Shown here piece after piece: positions 17,269 through 24,810 of a stretch of DNA of 39,913 nt. The notes beneath the pieces were generated by a model. It saw only the letters and a program-made list of their open reading frames with translations, searched no databases and was not told where the DNA came from. Origin of the DNA: an uncultured Amaricoccus sp. Lineage in GTDB: Bacteria > Pseudomonadota > Alphaproteobacteria > Rhodobacterales > Rhodobacteraceae. Location: the NCBI RefSeq assembly GCF_937891315.1, contig NZ_CALAGI010000143.1, forward strand, positions 1-39,913. Direction: 5' to 3'. The first letter of the stretch is position 1, and every line of letters starts with the position of its first letter. A program made the translations under genes and the position numbers.

Positions 17269-19758
17269 ATGAAGAGCCATGCCCGCGCGGTTGTGGTCGG
17301 TGGCGGCGCCGTTGGCGCGGGGATAGCCTATCATCTCGCGCGCGCCGGCTGGTCCGACGTCGTCCTGCTCGAACGCGACGAACTCACCTCGGGCTCGACC
17401 TGGCACGCCGCCGGGCTGCTGCCGCTCTTCAACATGAGCTATGCGACCAGCCACATCCACGACTATTCGGTGAAATTCTACAAGACGCTGGAGGCCGAAA
17501 CCGGACTCAATGCCGGCTTTTCCGTCGTCGGCAACCTGCGCATGGCCCAGACCGACGCGCGGATGGACGAGTACCGCCTCTATGCCACGACCGCCGAGAC
17601 GATCGGCGTCCCGTTCGAATTCCTCAAGCCGGCCGAGATCAAGGCACGCTGGCCGCTGGTCCGGACCGAGGATCTGAAGGGCGCGCTGTTCCATCCGACC
17701 GACGGCTACATCAACCCCGCCGATGTCACCCAGGCGATGGCCAAGGGCGCCCGCCAGCGCGGCGTCGAGATCGTCCGCCGCGCCCAGGTCGACGGCTACG
17801 ACTGGACCGGCGCGGAATGGATCGTGCGCGGCCGCGTGATGATCGAGCGCGGCGGCAACCTCGTCCCCTCCGAGGAGCACTTCGAGATCCGCGCCGAGCA
17901 TGTGGTGACCGCCACCGGCAACCACGCCCAGCGCACCGCCGGCCTGCTCGGCATCAAGTCGCCGGCGATCCCGGTCGAGCATCAGTATATCGTCACCGAG
18001 CCCGACCCCGCGCTCGTCGAATGGCGCAAATCGAATGGCGAGCATCCGGTGCTGCGCGACGCGGACGCCAGATGGTACGTCCGCGAGGAGCGCGGCGGCT
18101 GGATCCTCGGCCCCTACGAAGACGGGGCGCCCGCCCGCTTCGAATACGCCGTGCCCGACAGCTTTCGCGCCGACCTCTTCCCGCTCGACCTGGAGCGGAT
18201 CGAGGAGGAATACATGTCCTTCATCCACCGGATCCCGACCTCCGAACAGGTGGGCCTCAAGGACGATTTCAACGGCCCGATCTGCTACACGCCCGACGGC
18301 AACCCGCTGGTCGGGCCGGCTCCGGGCCTGCGCAACATGTGGCTGGCCGAAGGTTTCTCCTTCGGTATCACCGCCGCCGGCGGCACCGGCTACTATCTCG
18401 CGCAGATGATGGTCGAGGGTGAGGCCGAGATCGACATGGCGAGTCTCGACCCCAAGCGGTTCGGACCTTGGGTCACCACCGAATACGCCGCGCGAAAGAA
18501 CGAGGAATGCTATTCCCACGTCTTCGTGCCGCACCACCCGGACGAGGAGCGGGAGGCCTGCCGCCCGCTGCGCACCGCCCCGTGCTACGATCGGGTGAAG
18601 GCCCGCGGCGCGCGGTTCGGCGTGGTGAACGGCTGGGAGCGCCCGAACTATTTCGCACCCGAGGGCTTCGACGACCACGCCTCGCGCAGCTTCCGCCGCG
18701 GCGGCTGGTGGCAACACGCGGTCGAGGAAGCCCGCGCGATCCGCGAGGGCGTCGGCCTGATCGACGCCTCCGCCTTCACCAAGCACCGGATCAGCGGGCC
18801 GGGCGCGACGGCCTTCCTCGACTGGTTCACCACGAACAAGCTGCCGAAGGTCGGTCGGATCAACCTGACCTACGCGCTGACCGCGCAGGGCACCACCCGC
18901 ACCGAATACACGATCCAGCGCATTTCGGAGACCGAGTTCTACCTCGTCTCCGCCGGCGCCTGGACCGACTACGACGCCGATTTCCTGCGCAAGGCCGCCG
19001 AGGACAAGGCCCCCGAATTCGGGTATATCGAGATCCAGAACGTCACCACCCAGTTCGGCGTCTTCGCCCTCGCGGGGCCCAGGTCCCGCGACCTGCTCAA
19101 GTCGCTGATCCGCGACGCCGAACCCGAAACCGCGCTCTCCAACAAGCGGTTCCCGTGGCTGTCGGCGCGGCGGATCGAGCTGCTCATGTGCCCGGTCAAC
19201 GCGCTGCGCGTCGCCTATACCGGCGAGCTCGGCTGGGAGTTGCATCATCCGATCGAGATGCAGAACTATCTGTTCGACAAGCTGATGGAAGCGGGCGACC
19301 CGATGGGCCTGAAGCTCGTCGGCGCCCGGGCGCAGAACTGGCTGCGGCAGGAGAAGAGCTACCGCGCCTTCGGCACCGAACTCGGCCGCGACGCGACGCC
19401 GCTCGAGGCCGACCTGCCGCGGTTCGTCGACCTGTCGAAGGACTTCCACGGCAAGGCCGCGATGGAGGCGAAGGGCATCCGCTCGAAATGCGTGACCCTG
19501 CTCGTCGATGGGCCGGCGGACGCCGATCCCTGGGGCCGCGAGGCGCTCTATCTCGACGGGACCAGGGTCGGGCGGCTGACCTCCGGCGGCTATTCGGTCG
19601 CCTTCGGCCAGTCGATCGGCATGGGCTATGTCCGCCCGGACCTCGCGACCGTCGGCACCGCGCTCAAGGTCCGCATGCTCGGCGAGTTGTGGGACGCGCG
19701 CATTGTCGAGGACAGCCCCTACGACCCGGCCAACGCCCGCATCCGCGCCGACGGCTGA
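17269..19758 (+). CDS. FAD-dependent oxidoreductase with GcvT domain (dimethylglycine/sarcosine dehydrogenase type)
   Basis: An 829-residue two-part enzyme. The N-terminal DAO-type FAD domain starts with VVVGGGAVGAGIAYHLARAGW (residues 8-28) and has GSTWHAAGLLP (44-54), where the histidine is the covalent FAD attachment site in this family. The domain ends near residue 390 with EGFSFGITAAGGTGYYLAQMM. The C-terminal half has FAO_M and GcvT-type folate-binding regions, including EGVGLIDASAFTKHRISGPGA and YTGELGWELHHP. This architecture and length match dimethylglycine and sarcosine dehydrogenases, which demethylate an N-methylated amine and pass the one-carbon unit to tetrahydrofolate. The exact amine is not readable. 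A GAGAG site lies just before the ATG. One-carbon output would fit the methylotrophy genes at the other end of the window. Confidence 0.88.
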   Translation: MKSHARAVVVGGGAVGAGIAYHLARAGWSDVVLLERDELTSGSTWHAAGLLPLFNMSYATSHIHDYSVKFYKTLEAETGLNAGFSVVGNLRMAQTDARMDEYRLYATTAETIGVPFEFLKPAEIKARWPLVRTEDLKGALFHPTDGYINPADVTQAMAKGARQRGVEIVRRAQVDGYDWTGAEWIVRGRVMIERGGNLVPSEEHFEIRAEHVVTATGNHAQRTAGLLGIKSPAIPVEHQYIVTEPDPALVEWRKSNGEHPVLRDADARWYVREERGGWILGPYEDGAPARFEYAVPDSFRADLFPLDLERIEEEYMSFIHRIPTSEQVGLKDDFNGPICYTPDGNPLVGPAPGLRNMWLAEGFSFGITAAGGTGYYLAQMMVEGEAEIDMASLDPKRFGPWVTTEYAARKNEECYSHVFVPHHPDEEREACRPLRTAPCYDRVKARGARFGVVNGWERPNYFAPEGFDDHASRSFRRGGWWQHAVEEARAIREGVGLIDASAFTKHRISGPGATAFLDWFTTNKLPKVGRINLTYALTAQGTTRTEYTIQRISETEFYLVSAGAWTDYDADFLRKAAEDKAPEFGYIEIQNVTTQFGVFALAGPRSRDLLKSLIRDAEPETALSNKRFPWLSARRIELLMCPVNALRVAYTGELGWELHHPIEMQNYLFDKLMEAGDPMGLKLVGARAQNWLRQEKSYRAFGTELGRDATPLEADLPRFVDLSKDFHGKAAMEAKGIRSKCVTLLVDGPADADPWGREALYLDGTRVGRLTSGGYSVAFGQSIGMGYVRPDLATVGTALKVRMLGELWDARIVEDSPYDPANARIRADG

Positions 19759-19845
19759 GGTTCGTCGCGACGCATGACCGGCCGGGGCGATCGGTCCCGG
19801 CGCCCATGGTAACCCCCGCGCGCCTCGTCTAGCGTGGCGCCGAAT

Positions 19846-19893
19846 CCGCGCGGCGGCCGCGCGGGAAAACGGACACGCCGCCGGGCCGGCGGC
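19846..19893. promoter_or_regulatory. Two GC-rich inverted repeats upstream of a solute-binding protein gene
   Basis: CCGCGCGG at 19846-19853 and 19857-19864 forms one 8-bp stem; GCCGCCGG/CCGGCGGC (19877-19884 and 19886-19893) forms a second, nearly continuous palindrome ending 18 bases before the start codon. The first could terminate the upstream FAD gene and the second could be an operator or leader hairpin. In this GC-rich DNA such repeats arise easily, so support is modest. Confidence 0.3.
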
Positions 19894-19911
19894 AAACACG
19901 GGGGATCCGCC

Positions 19912-20757
19912 ATGCCTGCATCCATTCGCCTCGCCGCCGCGCTGCTGCTGTCCGGGCTCGCGCTACCGGCCGCGGCCGAGGGAACGCTCGACAAGCTCAA
20001 GGCCAGCGGCGAAATCCATCTCGGTTATCGCGCCGACGCGGCGCCGCTGTCCTACGCCGGCGGCGATGGATTGCCGGCCGGCTATACCGTCGATGTCTGC
20101 GAGGCGGTCGCCGAACTGCTGGGCACGGCGCTCGGCACACCGCTGAAGCCAAGCTATGTGCTCGTCACCGCCGAGGATCGCTTCGACGCCGTGGCCGATG
20201 GCCGCGTCGATCTCCTCTGCGAGCCTTCGACCGTCACCCTCACCCGACGCGAGCAGATCGATTTCTCGATTCCGACATTCGTCGACGGCGCCGCCGTGCT
20301 GTTGCCGAAGGGCGCGAGCCCGGAACTTTCGGCACTCGCGGGCAAGAAGGTCGGCGTGGTCGAGGGGACGACGACCGAGGATGCGCTCCGAAACACCCTC
20401 GCCGCGACCAAGACCGACGCGACGATCGTGCCCGTCGCGTCGCACGAGGCCGGGATCGCCGCGCTCGAAGCCGGGACGATCAGCGCCTATTTCGGCGATC
20501 AGGCGATCCTGTTCCACCTGCTGGCGACCAGCGACAAGTCGGATGCACTGTCGATCTCGGACAATACGCTGACGGTGGAGAAACAGGCGCTGGGCCTGCC
20601 GCTCGGCGACGGCGCCTATCGCCTGGCCGTCGACCGGGCGCTCAGCGAACTCTATCACACCGGCCGGATGGTCGAGATCTTCAAGGCAAACCTGCCCGGC
20701 GCCAAACCCGGCCCGGCGCTCAGCGCCCTGTTCCTGCTCGCGCCCGAACTACCGTAG
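19912..20757 (+). CDS. Family-3 (amino acid-type) ABC transporter substrate-binding protein
   Basis: A 281-residue periplasmic binding protein. The signal peptide MPASIRLAAALLLSGLALPAAAEG is followed by the family-3 pattern LDKLKASGEIHLGYRADAAPLSY and GLPAGYTVDVCEAVAELL. The ligand-contact region is VDLLCEPSTVTLTRREQIDFSIPTF, and the second lobe begins with GKKVGVVEGTTTED. These mark GltI/AatJ-like amino acid binding proteins. The ATG at 19912 has a GGGGGAT site eight bases upstream; an earlier in-frame ATG would place basic residues ahead of the signal peptide. No permease or ATPase gene is adjacent, so it is an orphan binding protein here or serves a transporter elsewhere. Confidence 0.88.
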   Translation: MPASIRLAAALLLSGLALPAAAEGTLDKLKASGEIHLGYRADAAPLSYAGGDGLPAGYTVDVCEAVAELLGTALGTPLKPSYVLVTAEDRFDAVADGRVDLLCEPSTVTLTRREQIDFSIPTFVDGAAVLLPKGASPELSALAGKKVGVVEGTTTEDALRNTLAATKTDATIVPVASHEAGIAALEAGTISAYFGDQAILFHLLATSDKSDALSISDNTLTVEKQALGLPLGDGAYRLAVDRALSELYHTGRMVEIFKANLPGAKPGPALSALFLLAPELP

Positions 20758-20972
20758 GAGTTCGGCTCACCGCGCTGTTCCGCGCGCCGTGCTTGTCGAT
20801 CCTCTCGACCACGGCCACGGACCGCGTGCCGGCGGCCAACGCGGCCGATCCGGCCGCGAGCGCCCCCCTCTTCACGACAACACGCACTTTTCACCTTCTC
20901 GGATCAGCTTGCCTGAGCGGATTCCCAACATGAGGTTGGACTCCCCGGCGGAAGGGGCTAATCGGAACGCCG

Positions 20973-21455
20973 ATGCCGAAGAAGAGCAATCTCAAACCGA
21001 AAGGCCGCCAGGCGGCGGCCCTGGCAAAGGCCGGGCGACCGCCGAGCCTGCAGGTCGGCGCGCTCTGCTACCGCCGCTCGGGGAAGGGCCTGCGCATCCT
21101 GCTCATCACCAGCCGCGACACCGGACGCTGGATGATCCCCAAGGGCTGGCCGATGCGCAACCGCACGGAAGCCCAGGCCGCCGCCCGCGAAGCCTATGAG
21201 GAAGCCGGCCTGCGCGGCGAGGTGGTCGAGAACAGCATCGGCTTCTACACCTATCTGAAGCGGCTGAAGGGCGGCGAGGGCCTGCCCTGCGTCGTCCGGC
21301 TCTACCCGCTCGAAGTGCGCGAGATGCTGCGGAAATATCCCGAGAGCGGCCAGCGCCGGGTCAAATGGTTCTCCCCCGCCCGCGCGGCGCGCAAGGTCGC
21401 GGAACCCGAACTCGCCGCCTGCGTCCGCGAGTTCGATCCCGACCGGATCGGTTGA
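20973..21455 (+). CDS. NUDIX hydrolase
   Basis: A 160-residue cytoplasmic hydrolase for nucleoside diphosphate-linked compounds or diphosphoinositol-like substrates. The core is WMIPKGWPMRNRT followed by the NUDIX helix AAAREAYEEAGLRGE (about residues 69-83), with the metal-binding REAYEEAG. The PKGW start of the box groups it with DIPP-like enzymes common in alphaproteobacteria; the exact substrate is unknown. The first 20 residues are basic. The 215-base gap upstream contains nothing I can name. The MFS gene follows after 88 bases and may share the transcript. Confidence 0.88.
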   Translation: MPKKSNLKPKGRQAAALAKAGRPPSLQVGALCYRRSGKGLRILLITSRDTGRWMIPKGWPMRNRTEAQAAAREAYEEAGLRGEVVENSIGFYTYLKRLKGGEGLPCVVRLYPLEVREMLRKYPESGQRRVKWFSPARAARKVAEPELAACVREFDPDRIG

Positions 21456-21543
21456 CGCGGAACGCTTTTCCGCGCCGGGCGGTTGTGATCCGCCAGCCGG
21501 ATCGCCATGATCCGTCGGGACGCGAGAGGGCCCCGAGTCGCCG

Positions 21544-23187
21544 ATGGACAGCCTGAATCCCGAACGGCAGTCGTCGCTGGCACCGTTCCGCAACAGCACC
21601 TTCCGCGACATCTGGATCGCCAGCCTCGCCTCGAATTTCGGCGGGCTGATCCAGATCGTCGGCGCCGGCTGGCTGATGACCTCGCTCAGTTCCTCGGTCG
21701 ACATGGTGGCGCTGGTCCAGGCCTCGACGACGCTGCCGGTCATGCTCTTCTCGCTGACCGCCGGGGCGATCGCCGATAATTTCGACCGGCGCCGTGTGAT
21801 GCTGGTGGCACAGTGCTTCATGCTCGCGGTATCGCTCGGGCTGGCACTCTGCGCCTGGTTCGGGCTGCTCACGCCCTGGGCGCTGCTTGGCTTCACCTTC
21901 CTCATCGGCTGCGGAACGGCGCTCAACAATCCCTCCTGGCAGGCCTCGGTCGGGGATATCGTGCCGCGCGCCGACCTGCCGGCGGCGGTGGTCCTGAACA
22001 GCGTCGGCTTCAACATCACCCGCAGCGTCGGCCCGGCGATCGGCGGCGCCATCGTCGCCGGCGCCGGGGCCGCCGCCGCCTTCGCGGTCAATACCCTCAG
22101 CTATTTCGCCCTGATCTTCGTCCTGCTGCGATGGCGCCCGCGCGAGATCGTCCGCGCCCTGCCCCGCGAAACCCTTGGCATGGCGATGGGCGCCGGCCTG
22201 CGCTACGTCGCCATGTCGCCGAACCTCGGCAAGGTCATGCTCCGCGCCTTCGTCTTCGGCGCCTCCTCGATCGCCGCCCAGGCGCTGCTGCCGCTCGTCG
22301 CGCGCGACCTGGTGGCGGGCGGGCCGCTCACCTACGGCGTCCTGCTCGGCGCCTTCGGCATCGGTGCCATCGGCGGCGCTTTCTCCGCCGGCCAGTTCCG
22401 CGCCCGCCTCTCCAGCGAGGGCGTGGTGCGCTGCGCCTTCCTCGGCTTCGCGGCCTGCGCGACGATCCTTGGCCTGAGCCACAGCGCGTGGCTCAGCGGT
22501 TTCGCGCTGCTGTTCGGCGGCGCGAGCTGGGTACTCGCGCTGTCGCTGTTCAACACCACGGTCCAGCTTTCGACTCCGCGCTGGGTGGTCGGCCGCGCGC
22601 TGGCGCTCTATCAGACCGCGGCCTTCGGCGGCATGGCGCTCGGCGCCTGGGTCTGGGGCGCGGTCGCAGAGCGCCATGGCGCCGAAACCGCGCTCCTGCT
22701 CGCAGCCGGCGTGATGCTGCTCGGCCTCGCCATTGGCCTGCGCCTGCCGCTGCCCGACCGCGCCGATCTCGACCTCGATCCGCTGAACCGCTGGCGGATG
22801 CCGCAGGTCTCGCTCGATCTGAAGCCGCGCAGCGGCCCGGTGGCGATCCTGATCGAATACATGATCCGGCCGGAGAACGAGGCCGAATTTCTCGATGTGA
22901 TGACCGATCGCCACCGCGTCCGCCGCCGCGACGGCGCCCGGAACTGGACGCTGATGCGCGACATGACGAACCCGATGCTCTGGATGGAAAGCTACCAGAC
23001 GCCGACCTGGGTGGAATACCAGCGCCATAACCAGCGCATCACCAACGCCGACGCCAGCATCGGCGACCGCCTGCGCGCGCTGCATAGCGGCGAGGAGCCT
23101 CCGCGCGTGCATCGCATGATCGTGCGTCAGACGAGCTGGATGCACCACGAGGAGTCGGGGAAGCACCTCGCCCACGAAATGCATTGA
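21544..23187 (+). CDS. MFS exporter (EntS-like) with C-terminal ABM-like domain
   Basis: A 547-residue protein. Residues 1 to about 410 are a major facilitator of the EntS type: FRDIWIASLASNFGGLIQIVGAGWLMTSL, then the loop-2/3 motif GAIADNFDRRRVML, and NNPSWQASVGDIVPRADLPAAVVLNSV in the middle. The last 120 or so residues form a soluble cytoplasmic domain starting VAILIEYMIRPENEAEFLDVM and containing RDGARNWTLMRDMTNPMLWMESY, like antibiotic biosynthesis monooxygenase (ABM) dimeric barrels. Such fusions are known in the family. The substrate may be a siderophore or another small molecule. ATG at 21544 follows a purine-rich region. Confidence 0.87.
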   Translation: MDSLNPERQSSLAPFRNSTFRDIWIASLASNFGGLIQIVGAGWLMTSLSSSVDMVALVQASTTLPVMLFSLTAGAIADNFDRRRVMLVAQCFMLAVSLGLALCAWFGLLTPWALLGFTFLIGCGTALNNPSWQASVGDIVPRADLPAAVVLNSVGFNITRSVGPAIGGAIVAGAGAAAAFAVNTLSYFALIFVLLRWRPREIVRALPRETLGMAMGAGLRYVAMSPNLGKVMLRAFVFGASSIAAQALLPLVARDLVAGGPLTYGVLLGAFGIGAIGGAFSAGQFRARLSSEGVVRCAFLGFAACATILGLSHSAWLSGFALLFGGASWVLALSLFNTTVQLSTPRWVVGRALALYQTAAFGGMALGAWVWGAVAERHGAETALLLAAGVMLLGLAIGLRLPLPDRADLDLDPLNRWRMPQVSLDLKPRSGPVAILIEYMIRPENEAEFLDVMTDRHRVRRRDGARNWTLMRDMTNPMLWMESYQTPTWVEYQRHNQRITNADASIGDRLRALHSGEEPPRVHRMIVRQTSWMHHEESGKHLAHEMH

Positions 23188-23246
23188 ACCGCGCGGACGC
23201 TCCGCGGCCGGGCCGGAAGAGGCGCTCCCTTCGGGGACGAGGCCGA

Positions 23247-23313
23247 GCGGGTCGAAACCCGCGATCAGCGGCCCGGCGGTGCCATCGTGGCGCCTGCCGA
23301 CGGCGCCCCTTTT
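23247..23313 (+). terminator. Hairpins between the convergent MFS and glycosyltransferase genes
   Basis: GCGGGT CGAA ACCCGC at 23247-23262 is a perfect 6-bp stem with a tetraloop. It is followed by GGCGCC at 23289-23294 and 23302-23307, with CCTTTT directly after on the plus strand. The second resembles an intrinsic terminator for the MFS gene. Both genes end within 80 bases. Confidence 0.5.
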
Positions 23314-23338
23314 CGAATCCTGACGTATGCCGCGCCGG

Positions 23339-24550
23339 CTACATCCACTCGCGCGCGAGGGCGCGGCGCGGATCAAACAGCATCGACCGGCCGGCGGCCA
23401 TCGCGCGACCGATCGTACTCCGTCCCGGTGCGTTGGTGGCGACGCGGGGCGCGGCGGCGGTGACCGCCCGCCGCTCCGTCCCACCAACGATCTCGCGCAG
23501 GAACGCATCGACCCGATCCGCCGCCGCCTCGCGGGTCAGTCGCGACTCGAAAAGCTGGAAAGCGTTCTCCGCCATCCTGTTCCGAAGTCGTGCGTCGTCC
23601 AGCAACCGACCCGCCTCGCGGACCCATTCCGCCGGATCGTTGGTGATGACGCCGCTCTCGGGCGTGAAGAACTGCGCGTGGTCGGCCTCGTCGCTGGCGA
23701 TCACCGGCACCTTGGCATCGAGATAGCCGAGGATCTTGCCGAAGGACTTGCCGCGGCTGAACTCCGACTGCGTCATGATCGGCGAGAGACCGACCGCGAC
23801 GCTGCGCAGCGAGCGCAGGAAATCGCCGTATTCGAAGCGAGGATAGAGCACGATATTCTCGCTCGGACCGAAGGCTTGGTGAATTGCCCGCCGCTCGTCC
23901 TCGGAATTCGCGCCATAGAGCCGCAGGGTGAAGTTCCGGCCGGTGGCCTTGAGCGCGAAATAGAAGGCGCGGACGAATTCGAGCTCGCGCGGATAGCGCA
24001 AGGGCGCGCGCTGCGCCCAGGCGATGACCGGCGGCCGGTCGTGGTGATCAGGCCGCTCCTCGACGCTGACCGGGGTGCCGGTCCAGACCACGTTGGTGTT
24101 CGCATTATGCGCGAGGCACCAGTCGGAAATGAAGCTGCTACCGGCGATCACCCCGCGCGCCCCGGCGCAGGTACGGGCGATGCGGTCGTGGAGCTTGGGG
24201 TCGTAGAAATCCGCGTCGTCGATATCGAGCACATACGGCCGACCCTCGGCGAAGGTGGCATCGTTCAACTCGTGCCGGCACTGCTGGAAAAAGAGGAGAT
24301 CGGGATCATAGCGATGGATCAGCCGATGCCGAGCGCCGCCGCCGAGCTGCCGGGGCACGGTGATCGTCTGCCAGCCGCGTTCCCGCAGGGCCTCGGCCAC
24401 GTTGTAGGCGCGCAGATGGCTCGCACCTTCGCGGACGCTCGATGGAAAGAACATGATCCGCGGTCCGCGTTCGCCGATCATATGCGGATAGAGCGACAAC
24501 TCCCGGTAGGTATGCCCGGCGAACGCCCGAGCCCTGTGATAGAGCGACAT
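23339..24550 (-). CDS. Glycosyltransferase (GT-B fold, group 1 type)
   Basis: A 403-residue predicted glycosyltransferase. The N-terminal half has RIMFFPSSVREGASHLRAYNVAEAL and PYVLDIDDADFYDP; the C-terminal half has the nucleotide-sugar region SRGKSFGKILGYLDAKVPVIASDEADHAQFFTPESG, as in GT1/GT4 enzymes. The DIDDADFYDP stretch is reminiscent of family members acting in surface polysaccharide synthesis. The sugar donor and acceptor are not readable. The ATG at 24550 follows AGGGATT on the minus strand; an upstream in-frame ATG at 24739 would add 63 Ser/Arg-rich residues that look non-coding. It follows mprF on the same strand after a 255-base gap that contains three perfect inverted repeats. 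Confidence 0.82.
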   Translation of the reverse strand: MSLYHRARAFAGHTYRELSLYPHMIGERGPRIMFFPSSVREGASHLRAYNVAEALRERGWQTITVPRQLGGGARHRLIHRYDPDLLFFQQCRHELNDATFAEGRPYVLDIDDADFYDPKLHDRIARTCAGARGVIAGSSFISDWCLAHNANTNVVWTGTPVSVEERPDHHDRPPVIAWAQRAPLRYPRELEFVRAFYFALKATGRNFTLRLYGANSEDERRAIHQAFGPSENIVLYPRFEYGDFLRSLRSVAVGLSPIMTQSEFSRGKSFGKILGYLDAKVPVIASDEADHAQFFTPESGVITNDPAEWVREAGRLLDDARLRNRMAENAFQLFESRLTREAAADRVDAFLREIVGGTERRAVTAAAPRVATNAPGRSTIGRAMAAGRSMLFDPRRALAREWM

Positions 24551-24713
24551 CGTTGAATCCCTGTTGCTTGCCTCTGTCCGCATGCCGATTCCGGCTTTTT
24601 GTCTGGTGGCCGCCGGGCCGATACGCGATCGGCTTGGCAGGGTCGTAGCCGTGAGACGAACCCGCGTACTCTGGCGCCGAGGGCTCTCCCTGGAGTTGAA
24701 CACGGGACGCGGA

Positions 24714-24810
24714 TTCGGGCCATGGCCCGAAGTCCCCATGAGAGTGGATCGGCGGAAATCCGCCGTTTTGCATTGGGTTGCACATGAAAGTTAACGTTCG
24801 GGACGTTAAC
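24714..24810. promoter_or_regulatory. Three perfect inverted repeats between mprF and the glycosyltransferase gene
   Basis: The first is an 18-base palindrome TTCGGGCCATGGCCCGAA at 24714-24731. The second is CGGCGG AAAT CCGCCG at 24750-24765, with TTTT following on the plus strand. The third is GTTAACGT/ACGTTAAC at 24790-24797 and 24803-24810, which overlaps the mprF stop codon and is followed on the minus strand by TTTCAT. The third may end mprF transcription, the first two may be operators of the glycosyltransferase gene. The remainder of 24551-24805 has no gene. Confidence 0.45.

Noticed and set aside
17125..19899. Very long open frame on the minus strand, 924 codons, opposite the FAD/GcvT gene
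   Set aside because: It is an antisense frame kept open by GC-rich codon use; the plus strand encodes a well-recognised enzyme, and the antisense peptide has no motif and a composition rich in Arg, Gly, Ala and Glu.
19834..19911. Upstream start for the family-3 binding protein
   Set aside because: It would put 26 basic residues before a normal signal peptide; the ATG at 19912 has a good ribosome-binding site.
23308..23321. TTCGAATCC resembling a tRNA T-loop
   Set aside because: No acceptor, D or anticodon arms can be built around it.
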